A stretch of 62,352 nucleotides of DNA from the IMG/VR virus record IMGVR_UViG_3300020021_000009, positions 1-62,352 of that record; one strand, given 5' to 3'. This stretch comes from a virus. Positions 46,687 through 54,043 of the stretch are shown piece by piece (the stretch's first letter is position 1; each line of letters starts with the position of its first letter). Position numbers and translations under genes: made by a program. Under the pieces are notes generated by a model. It was not told where the DNA came from, made no database searches, and saw only the letters and a list, made by a program, of their open reading frames with translations.

Positions 46687-46703
46687 CTGATTTAATGAAA
46701 TCG
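46687..46703 (+). promoter_or_regulatory. AT-rich promoter/operator, site 7
   Basis: CTGATTTAATGAAATCG, 21 nt before the next ATG. The upstream 12 bp (CGCCGGAGCCCG) and TTTACT element match site 1's flank, so the two promoters share more than the palindrome. Confidence 0.65.
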
Positions 46704-46723
46704 ACACAGCGAAAGGGGCGGGC

Positions 46724-46939
46724 ATGCTCGCATCGGAGCGGGACGCCGTGCGCAGGATCGTCCGGGAAGAGCTGGACATCCTGCTGAACGAGATCGGGAA
46801 CGCCGCGCAGTTCCTGGACATGGGACCGGCCGCGGACGTCCCGGTGACGGTCCTGACCAGGGTGGTCCGACAGGTACAGACCGTGCGGCCGGGGGCCGCG
46901 GGAGACACGAGGGAAGAGGGGACCGACAGTGCCGACTGA
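46724..46939 (+). CDS. Small helical protein, 71 aa
   Basis: ATG preceded by GAAAGGGGCGGGC. Helices such as RDAVRRIVREELDILLNEIG. Overlaps the next gene by 11 nt, so co-translated with the nuclease. Unknown. Confidence 0.7.
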   Translation: MLASERDAVRRIVREELDILLNEIGNAAQFLDMGPAADVPVTVLTRVVRQVQTVRPGAAGDTREEGTDSAD

Positions 46940-49055
46940 TCCGTTCATGGGGCCGGAGCCCGACTCCGCCCGGTCCAGGCCCACGATCAACGCAGGGTAC
47001 GAGGGCGAGTGCGGGGTGTGCGGGATCGAGTTCGACGAGGGCGACGAGATCCGCGCCACCGCGGACGGGGCCGGGTGGGAGGCGGTGGACCACGACCACG
47101 ACCCAGAGGAGTCCGCCGCGGTGCTGCCCGTGGAGGTGGGCCGCCTGCCGCTGCCGAGCTTCCCGGAGGGGCTGTACGGGGACTCCCCGCCGGACGACCG
47201 AGTGGCGGAACCGGCCCAGTTCTCCTGCCCGGAGTGCCCGAAGCAGTTCGCCGTCACCAAGGACCGGCTGGTCCGCACGCACAAGCTGAACGGCGTCCGC
47301 TGCCCCGGCAGCCGGTCCGTCCCACTGGAGCTGGTGGACGCGGCCGTGGCGGATCCCGGGGAGCCGGGGCCGCTGGGCCGGGAGGCCGTGCGGACGCTGA
47401 CCGACGCGGTCCCGCCGGGCACCCCCCACGTGTTCAGCACCGACCCGGAGGCGGTGGCGGTCCTGGACCGGGCGGCGGCCATGTCCCCGACGGTGGCGGC
47501 CATGCGCGAGCGACTGGCGGGCGGACAGGCCGACCGGATCCCGGTCGCGGCTCCGCCGGAGGACGCACCGGACGCGGCCCACGACGATTACGAGAAGCAG
47601 CCGGGCACCGCGTTCCCGCTGCCGGAACTGGCACCAGAGGGCGTCACGCCGGTACCGGAGCCGCTGCGGGCGAACCCGGACGTGGACCGGGTCGCGCTCT
47701 ACGCCCACCGCCCGGCGGAGCCGGAGCCGACGGCGGAGAACGGGGGGCGCGAGCCGCTCTACGGCCGGTACGTGCTGCCGAACCCGAAGACCGGCAAGGG
47801 GAAGACCTGGCGCCGGGCCACCACGTTCGCGAGCCAGTTGGACGACACGTACAACCTGGACGCGTGGCAGAAGCGGCACCTGGTCAGGGGTGCGGCCCTG
47901 GCGGTGGCCCGGGATTCGGGGATGCTGCTCCCGTACGCGCAGATGGACGTCAGGGCCGACAAGTCGGTTCTCAACGACCTGGCCGAAGCCCTCATGACGG
48001 AGTCCGGCGTCCACGCGGCGGCGGAGCAGGGCACCTACGTCCACACGCTGACGGAGACCGTGGACCGGGCCCCGACAGCGGAGCAGGAGGCGGACGCCTG
48101 GGAGCAGGTCCCGCACCACTACCGGGCCGACGTCGCGGCCTACCGCAACGCCCTGGAGACGTACGGCCTGCGGGTCGTTCCCGCCCTGCTGGAGCGGCGT
48201 ACAGCGGTCGTGGAGTACGGCGTGGCGGGGACGTTCGACCAGGTGACCGAAGTCGTGGAACTCCAGGACTGGTCCCGGCGCCTGGACCTGTCGGTCGGCG
48301 ACTTCCTGGTCACGGACAAGAAGACCGGCTCCGACATGTCGTACGGCACCGGGACCCACGGGATCCAGTTGTGGCTGTACGCCCACGGGATCAACACCTC
48401 CGGCGTCTGGGACGCGTTCACCGGTCAGTGGACCCGTCCGGTCACCGTTCGTGAGGACGTGGGAGTCATCGTCCACATTCCGCTGGAGCAGGGCAAGTGC
48501 ACGCTGCACTCCCTGAACCTGACCAGGGGCCGTGAGGGTGCCGTCCTGGTGCAGCAGGGGTACGACCGGGCGAAGATGGTCCGGTCTCAGGCCCTGCGTT
48601 TCTCCCAGCCCATCGGTACCGTCACCGTGCCGAAGACCCCGCCGCCGCCGTCCGTCCCCGTACCCGTGGAGGCCCCCGTGTCCCAGCCCGTCCCCGCCGC
48701 ACCCGCCGTGAACCCGATGCAGGTGTGGATAGACCGGGTGGCGGCCGTGGCCGATCAGCAGCAGGCGTACGCCGTGTACCAGGCGGCGGCGGACGCGGGC
48801 ATGCCGGACGGACTGCGGAAGCAGCTCCAGGACGCGCTGACCGCGCGCCTGGCCGCTGTCGCGGCACCCGCTCTGGTCGCCGTGGCGCACGGGACTTCCC
48901 CGGAGTGGGACGGGTGGGCCCGCCGGGTGGCGACCAGGGAGCAGGCCGGCGAGCTGTTCATCCGGGCACAGAACGCCCCCGGGATGACGGCGGAAAGGCT
49001 CCGGGACCTGACGGCGGTCATGCAGTCCGCGATCGCGGGACAGCCGCCGTTCTAG
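46929..49055 (+). CDS. RecB/Cas4-type PD-(D/E)XK exonuclease with zinc domains, 708 aa
   Basis: GTG start. The nuclease core is at residues about 365-470: QGTYVHTL (His372), GTFDQVTE (Asp437), VTDKKTG (Asp463, Lys465), matching RecB/YqaJ/Cas4-type nucleases. Upstream are zinc-like sequences (CGVCG, DHDHDPEE; CPECPKQF...VRCPG). The C-terminal 100 aa are helical after a Pro-rich linker (about 575-605). Likely a recombination exonuclease acting with the SF2 helicase. Confidence 0.8.
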   Translation: MPTDPFMGPEPDSARSRPTINAGYEGECGVCGIEFDEGDEIRATADGAGWEAVDHDHDPEESAAVLPVEVGRLPLPSFPEGLYGDSPPDDRVAEPAQFSCPECPKQFAVTKDRLVRTHKLNGVRCPGSRSVPLELVDAAVADPGEPGPLGREAVRTLTDAVPPGTPHVFSTDPEAVAVLDRAAAMSPTVAAMRERLAGGQADRIPVAAPPEDAPDAAHDDYEKQPGTAFPLPELAPEGVTPVPEPLRANPDVDRVALYAHRPAEPEPTAENGGREPLYGRYVLPNPKTGKGKTWRRATTFASQLDDTYNLDAWQKRHLVRGAALAVARDSGMLLPYAQMDVRADKSVLNDLAEALMTESGVHAAAEQGTYVHTLTETVDRAPTAEQEADAWEQVPHHYRADVAAYRNALETYGLRVVPALLERRTAVVEYGVAGTFDQVTEVVELQDWSRRLDLSVGDFLVTDKKTGSDMSYGTGTHGIQLWLYAHGINTSGVWDAFTGQWTRPVTVREDVGVIVHIPLEQGKCTLHSLNLTRGREGAVLVQQGYDRAKMVRSQALRFSQPIGTVTVPKTPPPPSVPVPVEAPVSQPVPAAPAVNPMQVWIDRVAAVADQQQAYAVYQAAADAGMPDGLRKQLQDALTARLAAVAAPALVAVAHGTSPEWDGWARRVATREQAGELFIRAQNAPGMTAERLRDLTAVMQSAIAGQPPF

Positions 49056-49060
49056 TCCCG

Positions 49061-49086
49061 TGGACCGGTTTACTTAAATCGGTCCA
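49061..49086 (+). promoter_or_regulatory. Palindromic AT-rich site before the tRNA region, site 8
   Basis: GGACCGGTTTACTTAAATCGGTCC, a 26-bp near palindrome (with TGG/CCA flanks). Variant of the motif family: TTTACTTAAATC. It probably drives tRNA-Lys and the downstream gene. Confidence 0.6.
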
Positions 49087-49249
49087 GGCACTACTGTGGG
49101 ACCTGCCGGACCCGCTCCTGAGGGGGATGCGGGACCGGCTCACAGGCTGAACCGCGACACCCGGACGGATAGGCCCGGCCCATGCCATGGGACCGGATAC
49201 CGCTCCCGAACGGCCCATCCGGTCAGAGGTCGGCGGACCGAAAACGTGG

Positions 49250-49316
49250 CGTACGGTACCTCAACGGAAGAGGCCCTGGGAACAGGGGGATGCGGGTTCG
49301 AATCCCGTCCGTACAC
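49250..49316 (+). ncRNA. tRNA-like element with an anticodon arm lacking three loop bases
   Basis: Acceptor strands CGTACGG and CCGTACA pair (6 bp, first pair mismatched). D arm CCTC-AACGGAA-GAGG and T arm GCGGG-TTCGAAT-CCCGT are canonical. The anticodon arm folds as CCCTG-GGAA-CAGGG, five pairs closed by a four-base GNRA-type loop, instead of a seven-base loop. There is no anticodon. Either a degenerate tRNA or a tRNA mimic. Length 67 nt versus about 73 for a normal tRNA. Confidence 0.6.
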
Positions 49317-49417
49317 GGGACCCCTCCGGCTCATACCCGGTGGCGGGTCCAAGGGCCCCGCCGGGCCCGGTGCGGGTACGACGACGCTTCGGCGGGCCCG
49401 TCGTCGGCCCGCATTCC

Positions 49418-49489
49418 GCGCCCCCAGCTCAGCAACAGATCAACCGCCTCTTAAGCGGTCGGTCGTCGGTCCGAATCCGACGGGGCGCA
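49418..49489 (+). tRNA. tRNA-Lys (CTT)
   Basis: Acceptor GCGCCCC/GGGGCGC, D stem GCTC/GATC (one mismatch), anticodon arm ACCGC-CTCTTAA-GCGGT with anticodon CTT, T arm GTCGG-TCCGAAT-CCGAC, discriminator A. No CCA encoded. Complete. Confidence 0.9.
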
Positions 49490-49581
49490 CTGCGGTACCG
49501 GGTCCTGCGGGGCCTCACTCCCCCGGGGCACGGGCCCGGTACCGTCCCGATGGCAATGACCAAAGACAAGAGGAGACACCC

Positions 49582-50208
49582 GTGGACCCCTTCGCAGGAA
49601 CCGGCGGAAGCCCCAGTGGCGACCCGTTCAGCGCACCCGCCACCATCCCCAGCGAGTACCCGAAGCTGGAGGGCCTCCGGACCCGGCTGCTTCTGATCGC
49701 ACCCACCAAGTACGAGCAGGGCATCCCGTCCGCCTTCAAGGACAGCAACGGCGTGGTCCAGCTCCAGAACCGGATGACCGCGGACGTCTACGTGGTGGAC
49801 GGCGGGCAGGTCACCGGTTTCGACGTCACCGCGTTCACGTCGATGTACATCTCCAACGCCCGGCTGGTGGACCAGTTGATGAAGGGTTTCAAAGAGCACT
49901 TCATGATCCTGGGCCGTCTCGACACCTTCAAGCCCGGCACCAATGCGGGGGCGGGGAACCCGTGGGGCCTCGCGGACCCGACCGAGCAGGACAAGCAGGC
50001 GGCCCGCGCGTACATCGCGGCCGGTCGTCGGCAGCCGGGCGAGGGCCCGGACGGCTTCCCGCAGCAGGCCCCGCAGAGCGCCCCGCAGTTCCAGCAGGCT
50101 CCGCCGCAGGCCGCTCCCGCTCAGAACCCGTGGGACCAGGCCGCCGCACCGGTCACCGCCTCCGGATGGGGCGCGCCGGTCACGTCGAACGGGAACCCGT
50201 TCGGCTGA
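49582..50208 (+). CDS. Hypothetical protein, 208 aa; ssDNA-binding-like in style
   Basis: GTG after AGAGGAGACACC. A beta-rich core (residues about 25-105: RTRLLLIAPTKYEQG, NRMTADVYVVDGGQVTGFDV) is followed by a Pro/Gln-rich flexible tail ending ASGWGAPVTSNGNPFG, a layout like SSB proteins (folded domain plus acidic/Gln-rich tail). Position after a helicase-nuclease pair also suggests a replication or recombination role, but no motif proves it. Confidence 0.7.
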   Translation: MDPFAGTGGSPSGDPFSAPATIPSEYPKLEGLRTRLLLIAPTKYEQGIPSAFKDSNGVVQLQNRMTADVYVVDGGQVTGFDVTAFTSMYISNARLVDQLMKGFKEHFMILGRLDTFKPGTNAGAGNPWGLADPTEQDKQAARAYIAAGRRQPGEGPDGFPQQAPQSAPQFQQAPPQAAPAQNPWDQAAAPVTASGWGAPVTSNGNPFG

Positions 50209-50254
50209 CACCCCGCACTCCCCGGCTGCCGGTTCCCCCGGCGGACGGGTGAGC

Positions 50255-50298
50255 GAGGCCCCGTCTTCCTCCCTTCGCCCGGAGGCAGGCGGGGCCTC
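50255..50298 (+). terminator. Strong hairpin terminator
   Basis: Outer stem GAGGCCCCG/CGGGGCCTC and inner stem CCTCC/GGAGG; a second small hairpin GCCGG-TTCCC-CCGGC precedes it. Lies 47 nt after the stop at 50208 and before promoter site 9. Confidence 0.8.
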
Positions 50299-50330
50299 TG
50301 CCATTCCCGGGTACTGTCCGGGGCCGTGAC

Positions 50331-50345
50331 GATTTAATCAAATCC
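50331..50345 (+). promoter_or_regulatory. AT-rich promoter/operator, site 9
   Basis: GATTTAATCAAATCC, with inverted GATTT/AAATC arms, located between a terminator and the winged-helix gene, whose product may bind it. Confidence 0.65.
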
Positions 50346-50376
50346 TGATACCGTCAGGTGACGAGAGGAGTGGACC

Positions 50377-50673
50377 ATGGAGACCGAACAGGGTCCGGCC
50401 CCCCGCGGCCGGCCGCCGGGCCACAGCGGGGCACGTGAGCGCGAGGCCCGGATACTGGAACTGCTGGGGGAGCACCCGGAGGGGATGACCCGCAACGCCA
50501 TCGCGGACGCCACCGGGGAGGCCCCTCAGAAGGTGTGGCTCGCCCTGGACCGGCTGCGGGACCAGGGCCTGGTCCGCACCTGCGCACCGGTCCAGGTGAC
50601 GGAGGACGTGGACGGGCAGCCGCGCAGCCGCGGACGCCAGCTCACCTGGTCGCTGGGTGAGGAGTGCCAGTGA
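50377..50673 (+). CDS. Winged helix-turn-helix DNA-binding protein, 98 aa
   Basis: ATG after GAGAGGAGTGGACC. Residues about 22-75 form a winged HTH (REARILELLGEHPEGMTRNA, VWLALDRLRDQGLVRTCAPV). It has the shape of MarR/DtxR-like or phage regulator wHTH. It lies directly downstream of motif site 9, so autoregulation is plausible. Candidate regulator of the motif family. Confidence 0.8.
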   Translation: METEQGPAPRGRPPGHSGAREREARILELLGEHPEGMTRNAIADATGEAPQKVWLALDRLRDQGLVRTCAPVQVTEDVDGQPRSRGRQLTWSLGEECQ

Positions 50674-50915
50674 GCCGGAAGCCGAACGCCGACCGGGCCC
50701 TGCGTCATCTGCGGCAGCAGATGTACGACGCCCAGGACCGTGCCCGCAGGAACGATCCACCGCTGCCGGGACCTGTCGTCAACCCCCTGGTGGCGATGGA
50801 CGCCTTCATTGCCGCGTACACGGCGCCGCTGCCCCGGCGGGTCCGGCTCCTGCCCACCTGGGCCGGGGTCCGGGTGGACCACGCGGACGACCGCGTACGG
50901 GAGGCGGGACGGTGA
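50670..50915 (+). CDS. Hypothetical basic protein, 81 aa
   Basis: GTG at 50670 chosen since GAGGAG lies 5-6 nt upstream; another GTG six bases earlier is possible. The start overlaps the wHTH stop (GTGA). N-terminal basic helix SRKPNADRALRHLRQQMYDA. Unknown. Confidence 0.65.
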   Translation: MSRKPNADRALRHLRQQMYDAQDRARRNDPPLPGPVVNPLVAMDAFIAAYTAPLPRRVRLLPTWAGVRVDHADDRVREAGR

Positions 50916-51205
50916 AGCGTCTTCCGACCCGGGCGGAGGTGTCCGCCTTCCTGGCCGCCAACGCGTCTCACTACGACGACGGTCGCTGGGGTGTTCCGTC
51001 GGTCTCCGGTGGGTTCACGCCCGTGTTCGAGCCGGCCGCTCTCAAGCTGGCGGAGGTGCACCTGATCGTGGGCACCCCGCTGCTGGACACGGTCACGTCC
51101 GACTTCGCGCTGATCCTGGCCCGCCGCCTGGTCGCCCTGGAACAGGCCGTGGCCGAGTGCCGTGCTCCGGTGTCGGCTCCGGAGCCGGGGGTGGTGCCGG
51201 TATGA
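50912..51205 (+). CDS. Hypothetical protein, 97 aa
   Basis: GTG in an overlap with the previous stop. Small alpha/beta protein with YDDGRWGVPSVSGGFTPVFE and a helical middle. Unknown; coupled to the following glycosyltransferase by an ATGA overlap. Confidence 0.65.
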   Translation: MKRLPTRAEVSAFLAANASHYDDGRWGVPSVSGGFTPVFEPAALKLAEVHLIVGTPLLDTVTSDFALILARRLVALEQAVAECRAPVSAPEPGVVPV

Positions 51206-51873
51206 GGACACGGCCCACGATCTCCGTCTGCATCCCCACCCTCCCCGGCCGCGAGACCGAGCTCCGCCGCGCGGTGGCCTCCGTGCTCCGCCAGAAGGAC
51301 TCCGGCTGGGGCCCGCTGGAGATCCTGGTGGAGCGGGACCCGGACCGCAACGGGGCGGCGGCCACCCGCAACAAGCTGCTCGCCCGGTCCCGGGGGGACG
51401 TCATCGCCTGGCTGGACGACGACGACTGGATGGGTGACCGCCACCTGTCCGTCTGCGGCCGGATCCTGCACGACCGCCCGGACGTGGACCTGGTGTACCC
51501 GTCTCCGATCATGGAGCCGCGCCAGGACGACGGCACGTTCCGCCGGGCACCGGTCTGCCCGGCCGCCGTCACCCATCAGGGTGTGTTCCCCACCGAGCCG
51601 TGGGGCCTGCGCTGGTGTGACGAGTTCGCGGCCCACATCCGCCGGCTCGGCTCGTTCATCCCGATGACGCACCTGGTCCGCCGGGACGTGCTGGTGGACG
51701 CGGGCGGGTTCCCGGAGGGGCGCACACTCCCCGACGGCCGGTACCAGGGGGAGGATGAGCGGATGCTGCTCGCCCTGCTGGACCGGGGCGCCGTGTTCGA
51801 ACACGTGGACCGGGCGACGTGGCACTGGTACGTCAACCCGAAGAGCACAGCGGGGAAGGGGCGGGCACAATGA
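51202..51873 (+). CDS. Glycosyltransferase family 2-like (GT-A), 223 aa
   Basis: ATG in an ATGA overlap. N-terminal ISVCIPTLPGRETELRRAVA is the nucleotide-sugar fold; GRNGAAATRNKLLARSRGDV and the metal site WLDDDDWMG (DxD) follow. It lacks a C-terminal membrane anchor, so it is cytoplasmic. Probably transfers a nucleotide-activated sugar to a phage target (protein or DNA base). Related enzymes lie at 57241 and 60043. Confidence 0.8.
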   Translation: MRTRPTISVCIPTLPGRETELRRAVASVLRQKDSGWGPLEILVERDPDRNGAAATRNKLLARSRGDVIAWLDDDDWMGDRHLSVCGRILHDRPDVDLVYPSPIMEPRQDDGTFRRAPVCPAAVTHQGVFPTEPWGLRWCDEFAAHIRRLGSFIPMTHLVRRDVLVDAGGFPEGRTLPDGRYQGEDERMLLALLDRGAVFEHVDRATWHWYVNPKSTAGKGRAQ

Positions 51874-52439
51874 CGGACATGATGCACTGGGGGCCGGACA
51901 CGGACATCGTTCCGTTCCGTGCGGATGACTCGCTGTCCTGGAGGCTGGAGGCGCTGCGGCGGGACGTCGCCCAGACGGCGGACCTGCTGGAGCGGTGGGA
52001 GGCGGGCGAGCTGACCGAGGACACCCCGCCGGTCAGCCGGTCCGGGTACGGGGTGGCTGGACAGAGGACTGAGGAGCCGGACCCCGTGGCGAATCTGTCC
52101 GCCCTCGCGCGGGAGGTCTACCGGTCGGCTGCGTCCGATCCGGACAGCGTTCCCGTCACCCCGGACACGGCCGGCGGACACGGAGTCTTCATCGGTCCAG
52201 GACCGGACACCGGAGCATTGACCTCCTGGCGCAATGAGTGGACGGACGACTGGTACGACGCCCTCCTGTACGGCTACACGGAGGCGGAGGCGCGGACGGC
52301 CGGACTCCGTCCGTCCTGGGAGTGGCGGACGGACACGGTCAACGTCCGGACAGGGGATCCCGGACAGCCGTGGCGGACAACGGCGGACAGTCGGACGGAC
52401 ACGGACAGCGGACACGATGTCCGGGGCGGACACATGTAG
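51870..52439 (+). CDS. Hypothetical protein, 189 aa
   Basis: ATG with GGGGAAGGGGCGGG upstream. Acidic helical first half; Trp-rich segment SWRNEWTDDWYDALLYG near residue 120. The 3' part (from about 52030) sits in the GGACA-saturated region, which biases its C-terminus toward Thr/Asp/Arg (TDTDSGHDVRGG). Unknown. Confidence 0.65.
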   Translation: MTDMMHWGPDTDIVPFRADDSLSWRLEALRRDVAQTADLLERWEAGELTEDTPPVSRSGYGVAGQRTEEPDPVANLSALAREVYRSAASDPDSVPVTPDTAGGHGVFIGPGPDTGALTSWRNEWTDDWYDALLYGYTEAEARTAGLRPSWEWRTDTVNVRTGDPGQPWRTTADSRTDTDSGHDVRGGHM

Positions 52440-52450
52440 GGTCGCGGACA

Positions 52451-52486
52451 GAAGGGCGGACACCGGGTCCACGGTGTCCGCCCTTC
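52451..52486 (+). terminator. 14-bp hairpin after the hypothetical gene, built from GGACA/TGTCC
   Basis: GAAGGGCGGACACC/GGTGTCCGCCCTTC, perfect 14-bp stem with an 8-nt loop, 12 nt after the stop at 52439. Likely a terminator; its arms are themselves copies of the surrounding GGACA/TGTCC words. Confidence 0.75.
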
Positions 52487-52617
52487 GCCATGTCCGGATG
52501 TCCGTGTCCGTCCACCTGTCCGTCCACCTGTCCGTCCGCCTGTCCGTCCGCCTGTCCGGATGTCCGTGTCCGTCCGACTGTCCGCTTGACGCTGTCCGCC
52601 GGACATGGGACAGTGGC

Positions 52618-52645
52618 GATCTAATCAAATCGGTTTAATCAAATC
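52618..52645 (+). promoter_or_regulatory. Double AT-rich promoter/operator, site 10
   Basis: Two tandem copies, GATCTAATCAAATC (52618) and GGTTTAATCAAATC (52632), 14 bp apart, just before the DUF2637-like gene; the only doubled site in the genome. Suggests tighter control of the TraB-like module. Confidence 0.65.
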
Positions 52646-52666
52646 CCCGGACAAGAGGCGGACACG

Positions 52667-53512
52667 ATGGACGCGGACAGCGGACAGAGCGGACAGGACA
52701 CCCGGACACCGGACATGCCCGTCTGGGTGTCCTGGTTCACGGACGGCGGACGCCCGGTCGTGGCCGTACTGGTCATGATCATGTGCGCACCCGGGGAGCA
52801 CCACCTGGCTGCCATGGCCGGCTGGGAGGACTGGCTGGCCTGGGGCATGCCCGGCTGCCTGGTCATCTACACGGGCATCGCCGCGGTCGTGGCCACCAAG
52901 CGGGCCAAGGGCACGCCCGGCAAGCGCACGGCCGTGGTGGGGGCGATCCTGTCCCTGCTGCTGGCCATGAGCGCGCAACCGATCAGCCACCTGTTCGTGA
53001 CCGGGATCTGGCACGGCGACCCCTGGCCCCTGGTCGTGGTCGTCTCCTGTATCCCGCCCATGGTCCTCGGACACCTGCTCCACCTGGCCGCCGGGGGATC
53101 TGTCCGGTCCGTCCGGCGGACAGTGGCGGACACCGGACAGGCTGACGTCCCGGACAGTGCGGACGCACCGCTGCGGACAGTGGCGGACACGGACGGACAC
53201 CGGGCCGTGCGGACGGACATCGGACGGACGGACACCTGGATCATCGTGCCGGACACGGACACGGACACGGACACGGACACGGATACGGTGTCCGGACACT
53301 TTGCCGAACCGGTCGTCGTGTCCGTCCCGGTCCGCCGTTCCGTTGTCCGGCAGATGGCGTCCGGCTCCATCCCGTCCGTCGTCAAGGACATCCTCACGGA
53401 CAGCCCGGACGCCACGAACGCCGATGTCCGGGACATGGTCCTGAACCGGCTCGGACCGGACACCAAGACAGACAGCATTAGCAAGGCGATCCGCCGCGTG
53501 CGCGCGGCCTAA
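52667..53512 (+). CDS. DUF2637-like membrane protein, SpdB-type, 281 aa
   Basis: ATG. Four hydrophobic helices at about residues 28-46, 56-74, 88-106 and 119-140. A long acidic Asp-Thr-rich linker follows, with a (TD)6-type run near residue 200 arising from the GGACAC DNA repeat, and a small helical C-terminal domain (SVVKDILTDSPDATNADVRD). The topology is that of DUF2637 membrane proteins of Streptomyces plasmids, commonly near traB and spd genes. Possible role: intermycelial spread or TraB assembly. Confidence 0.7.
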   Translation: MDADSGQSGQDTRTPDMPVWVSWFTDGGRPVVAVLVMIMCAPGEHHLAAMAGWEDWLAWGMPGCLVIYTGIAAVVATKRAKGTPGKRTAVVGAILSLLLAMSAQPISHLFVTGIWHGDPWPLVVVVSCIPPMVLGHLLHLAAGGSVRSVRRTVADTGQADVPDSADAPLRTVADTDGHRAVRTDIGRTDTWIIVPDTDTDTDTDTDTVSGHFAEPVVVSVPVRRSVVRQMASGSIPSVVKDILTDSPDATNADVRDMVLNRLGPDTKTDSISKAIRRVRAA

Positions 53513-53526
53513 GGAGGGACACGGAC

Positions 53527-54003
53527 ATGAGCACTACCCAGGTTGGAACGTCCGCGAGCAACGCCCAACGGGAGCCCGCACGACCGTCCCACAAGCCGAC
53601 CGTCGGACGGACGGGGACGGGATCGGACAGGATCGACGCCCTGGTCCGGGCGCTGGACGATATTCAGATCGAGGACCAGCACGACCTCCACGCGATCCTG
53701 GAGGCGTTCCGCAAGCTCGGTCACCGCCTCGCGATGGAGTCCATGCTGACCGGGTCCGAACTGGAGGCCGGTCTCAAGCAGGCGGCCCGCGGCGGCAGCG
53801 TCTTCGGGACCGTCGGGTTCGGCACCCACCGGAAGATCAGGCGCACGCTCAAGGCGCTGCGGACCATGGCCGACGGATTCGCGGGGGCGAGCGCCAGCGC
53901 GGTCGTCGCGTGGCGCGCGTTCGAGAAGGATTTCGCCGAAGACCTGGCACCCACCCGCACCAGGCCCGCTCCCCGCAAGGGGTTCCGGATCAACCCGAAC
54001 TGA
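53527..54003 (+). CDS. Hypothetical plasmid-module protein, 158 aa
   Basis: ATG after AAGGAGGGACACGGAC. Mostly helical, soluble; middle helices ALDDIQIEDQHDLHAILEAF and a basic C-terminus (TRTRPAPRKGFRINPN). Lies between the membrane protein and the TraB-like motor, so it is probably a part of that module. Confidence 0.65.
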   Translation: MSTTQVGTSASNAQREPARPSHKPTVGRTGTGSDRIDALVRALDDIQIEDQHDLHAILEAFRKLGHRLAMESMLTGSELEAGLKQAARGGSVFGTVGFGTHRKIRRTLKALRTMADGFAGASASAVVAWRAFEKDFAEDLAPTRTRPAPRKGFRINPN

Positions 54004-54043
54004 CCCCTGACCAGCGAAGACGACCCGAAAGGAGGCGGACACC

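Larger units (their letters stand above)
52030..53650 (+). repeat. Region saturated with GGACA/TGTCC pentamers
   Basis: Across coding and non-coding DNA and in all reading frames the words GGACA and TGTCC recur densely; the 180 bp at 52441-52620 alone hold about sixteen. Includes tandem CTGTCCGTCCACC-like units (about 52500-52560) and a run of GGACAC direct repeats (53248-53280). Preference is independent of frame, so it is a DNA-level signal. It surrounds the start of the TraB-like module. Function unknown. Confidence 0.8.

Noticed and set aside
49250-49316. tRNA-Phe (GAA) reading of the tRNA-like element
   Set aside because: Placing GAA as anticodon needs G at position 33, a broken anticodon stem and a two-base variable loop.
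49096-49581. Long open frame running through the tRNA region into the gene at 49582
   Set aside because: It reads across tRNA-Lys and the tRNA-like element and has no ribosome-binding site; the GTG at 49582 has a good one. The upstream part is a high-GC shadow.
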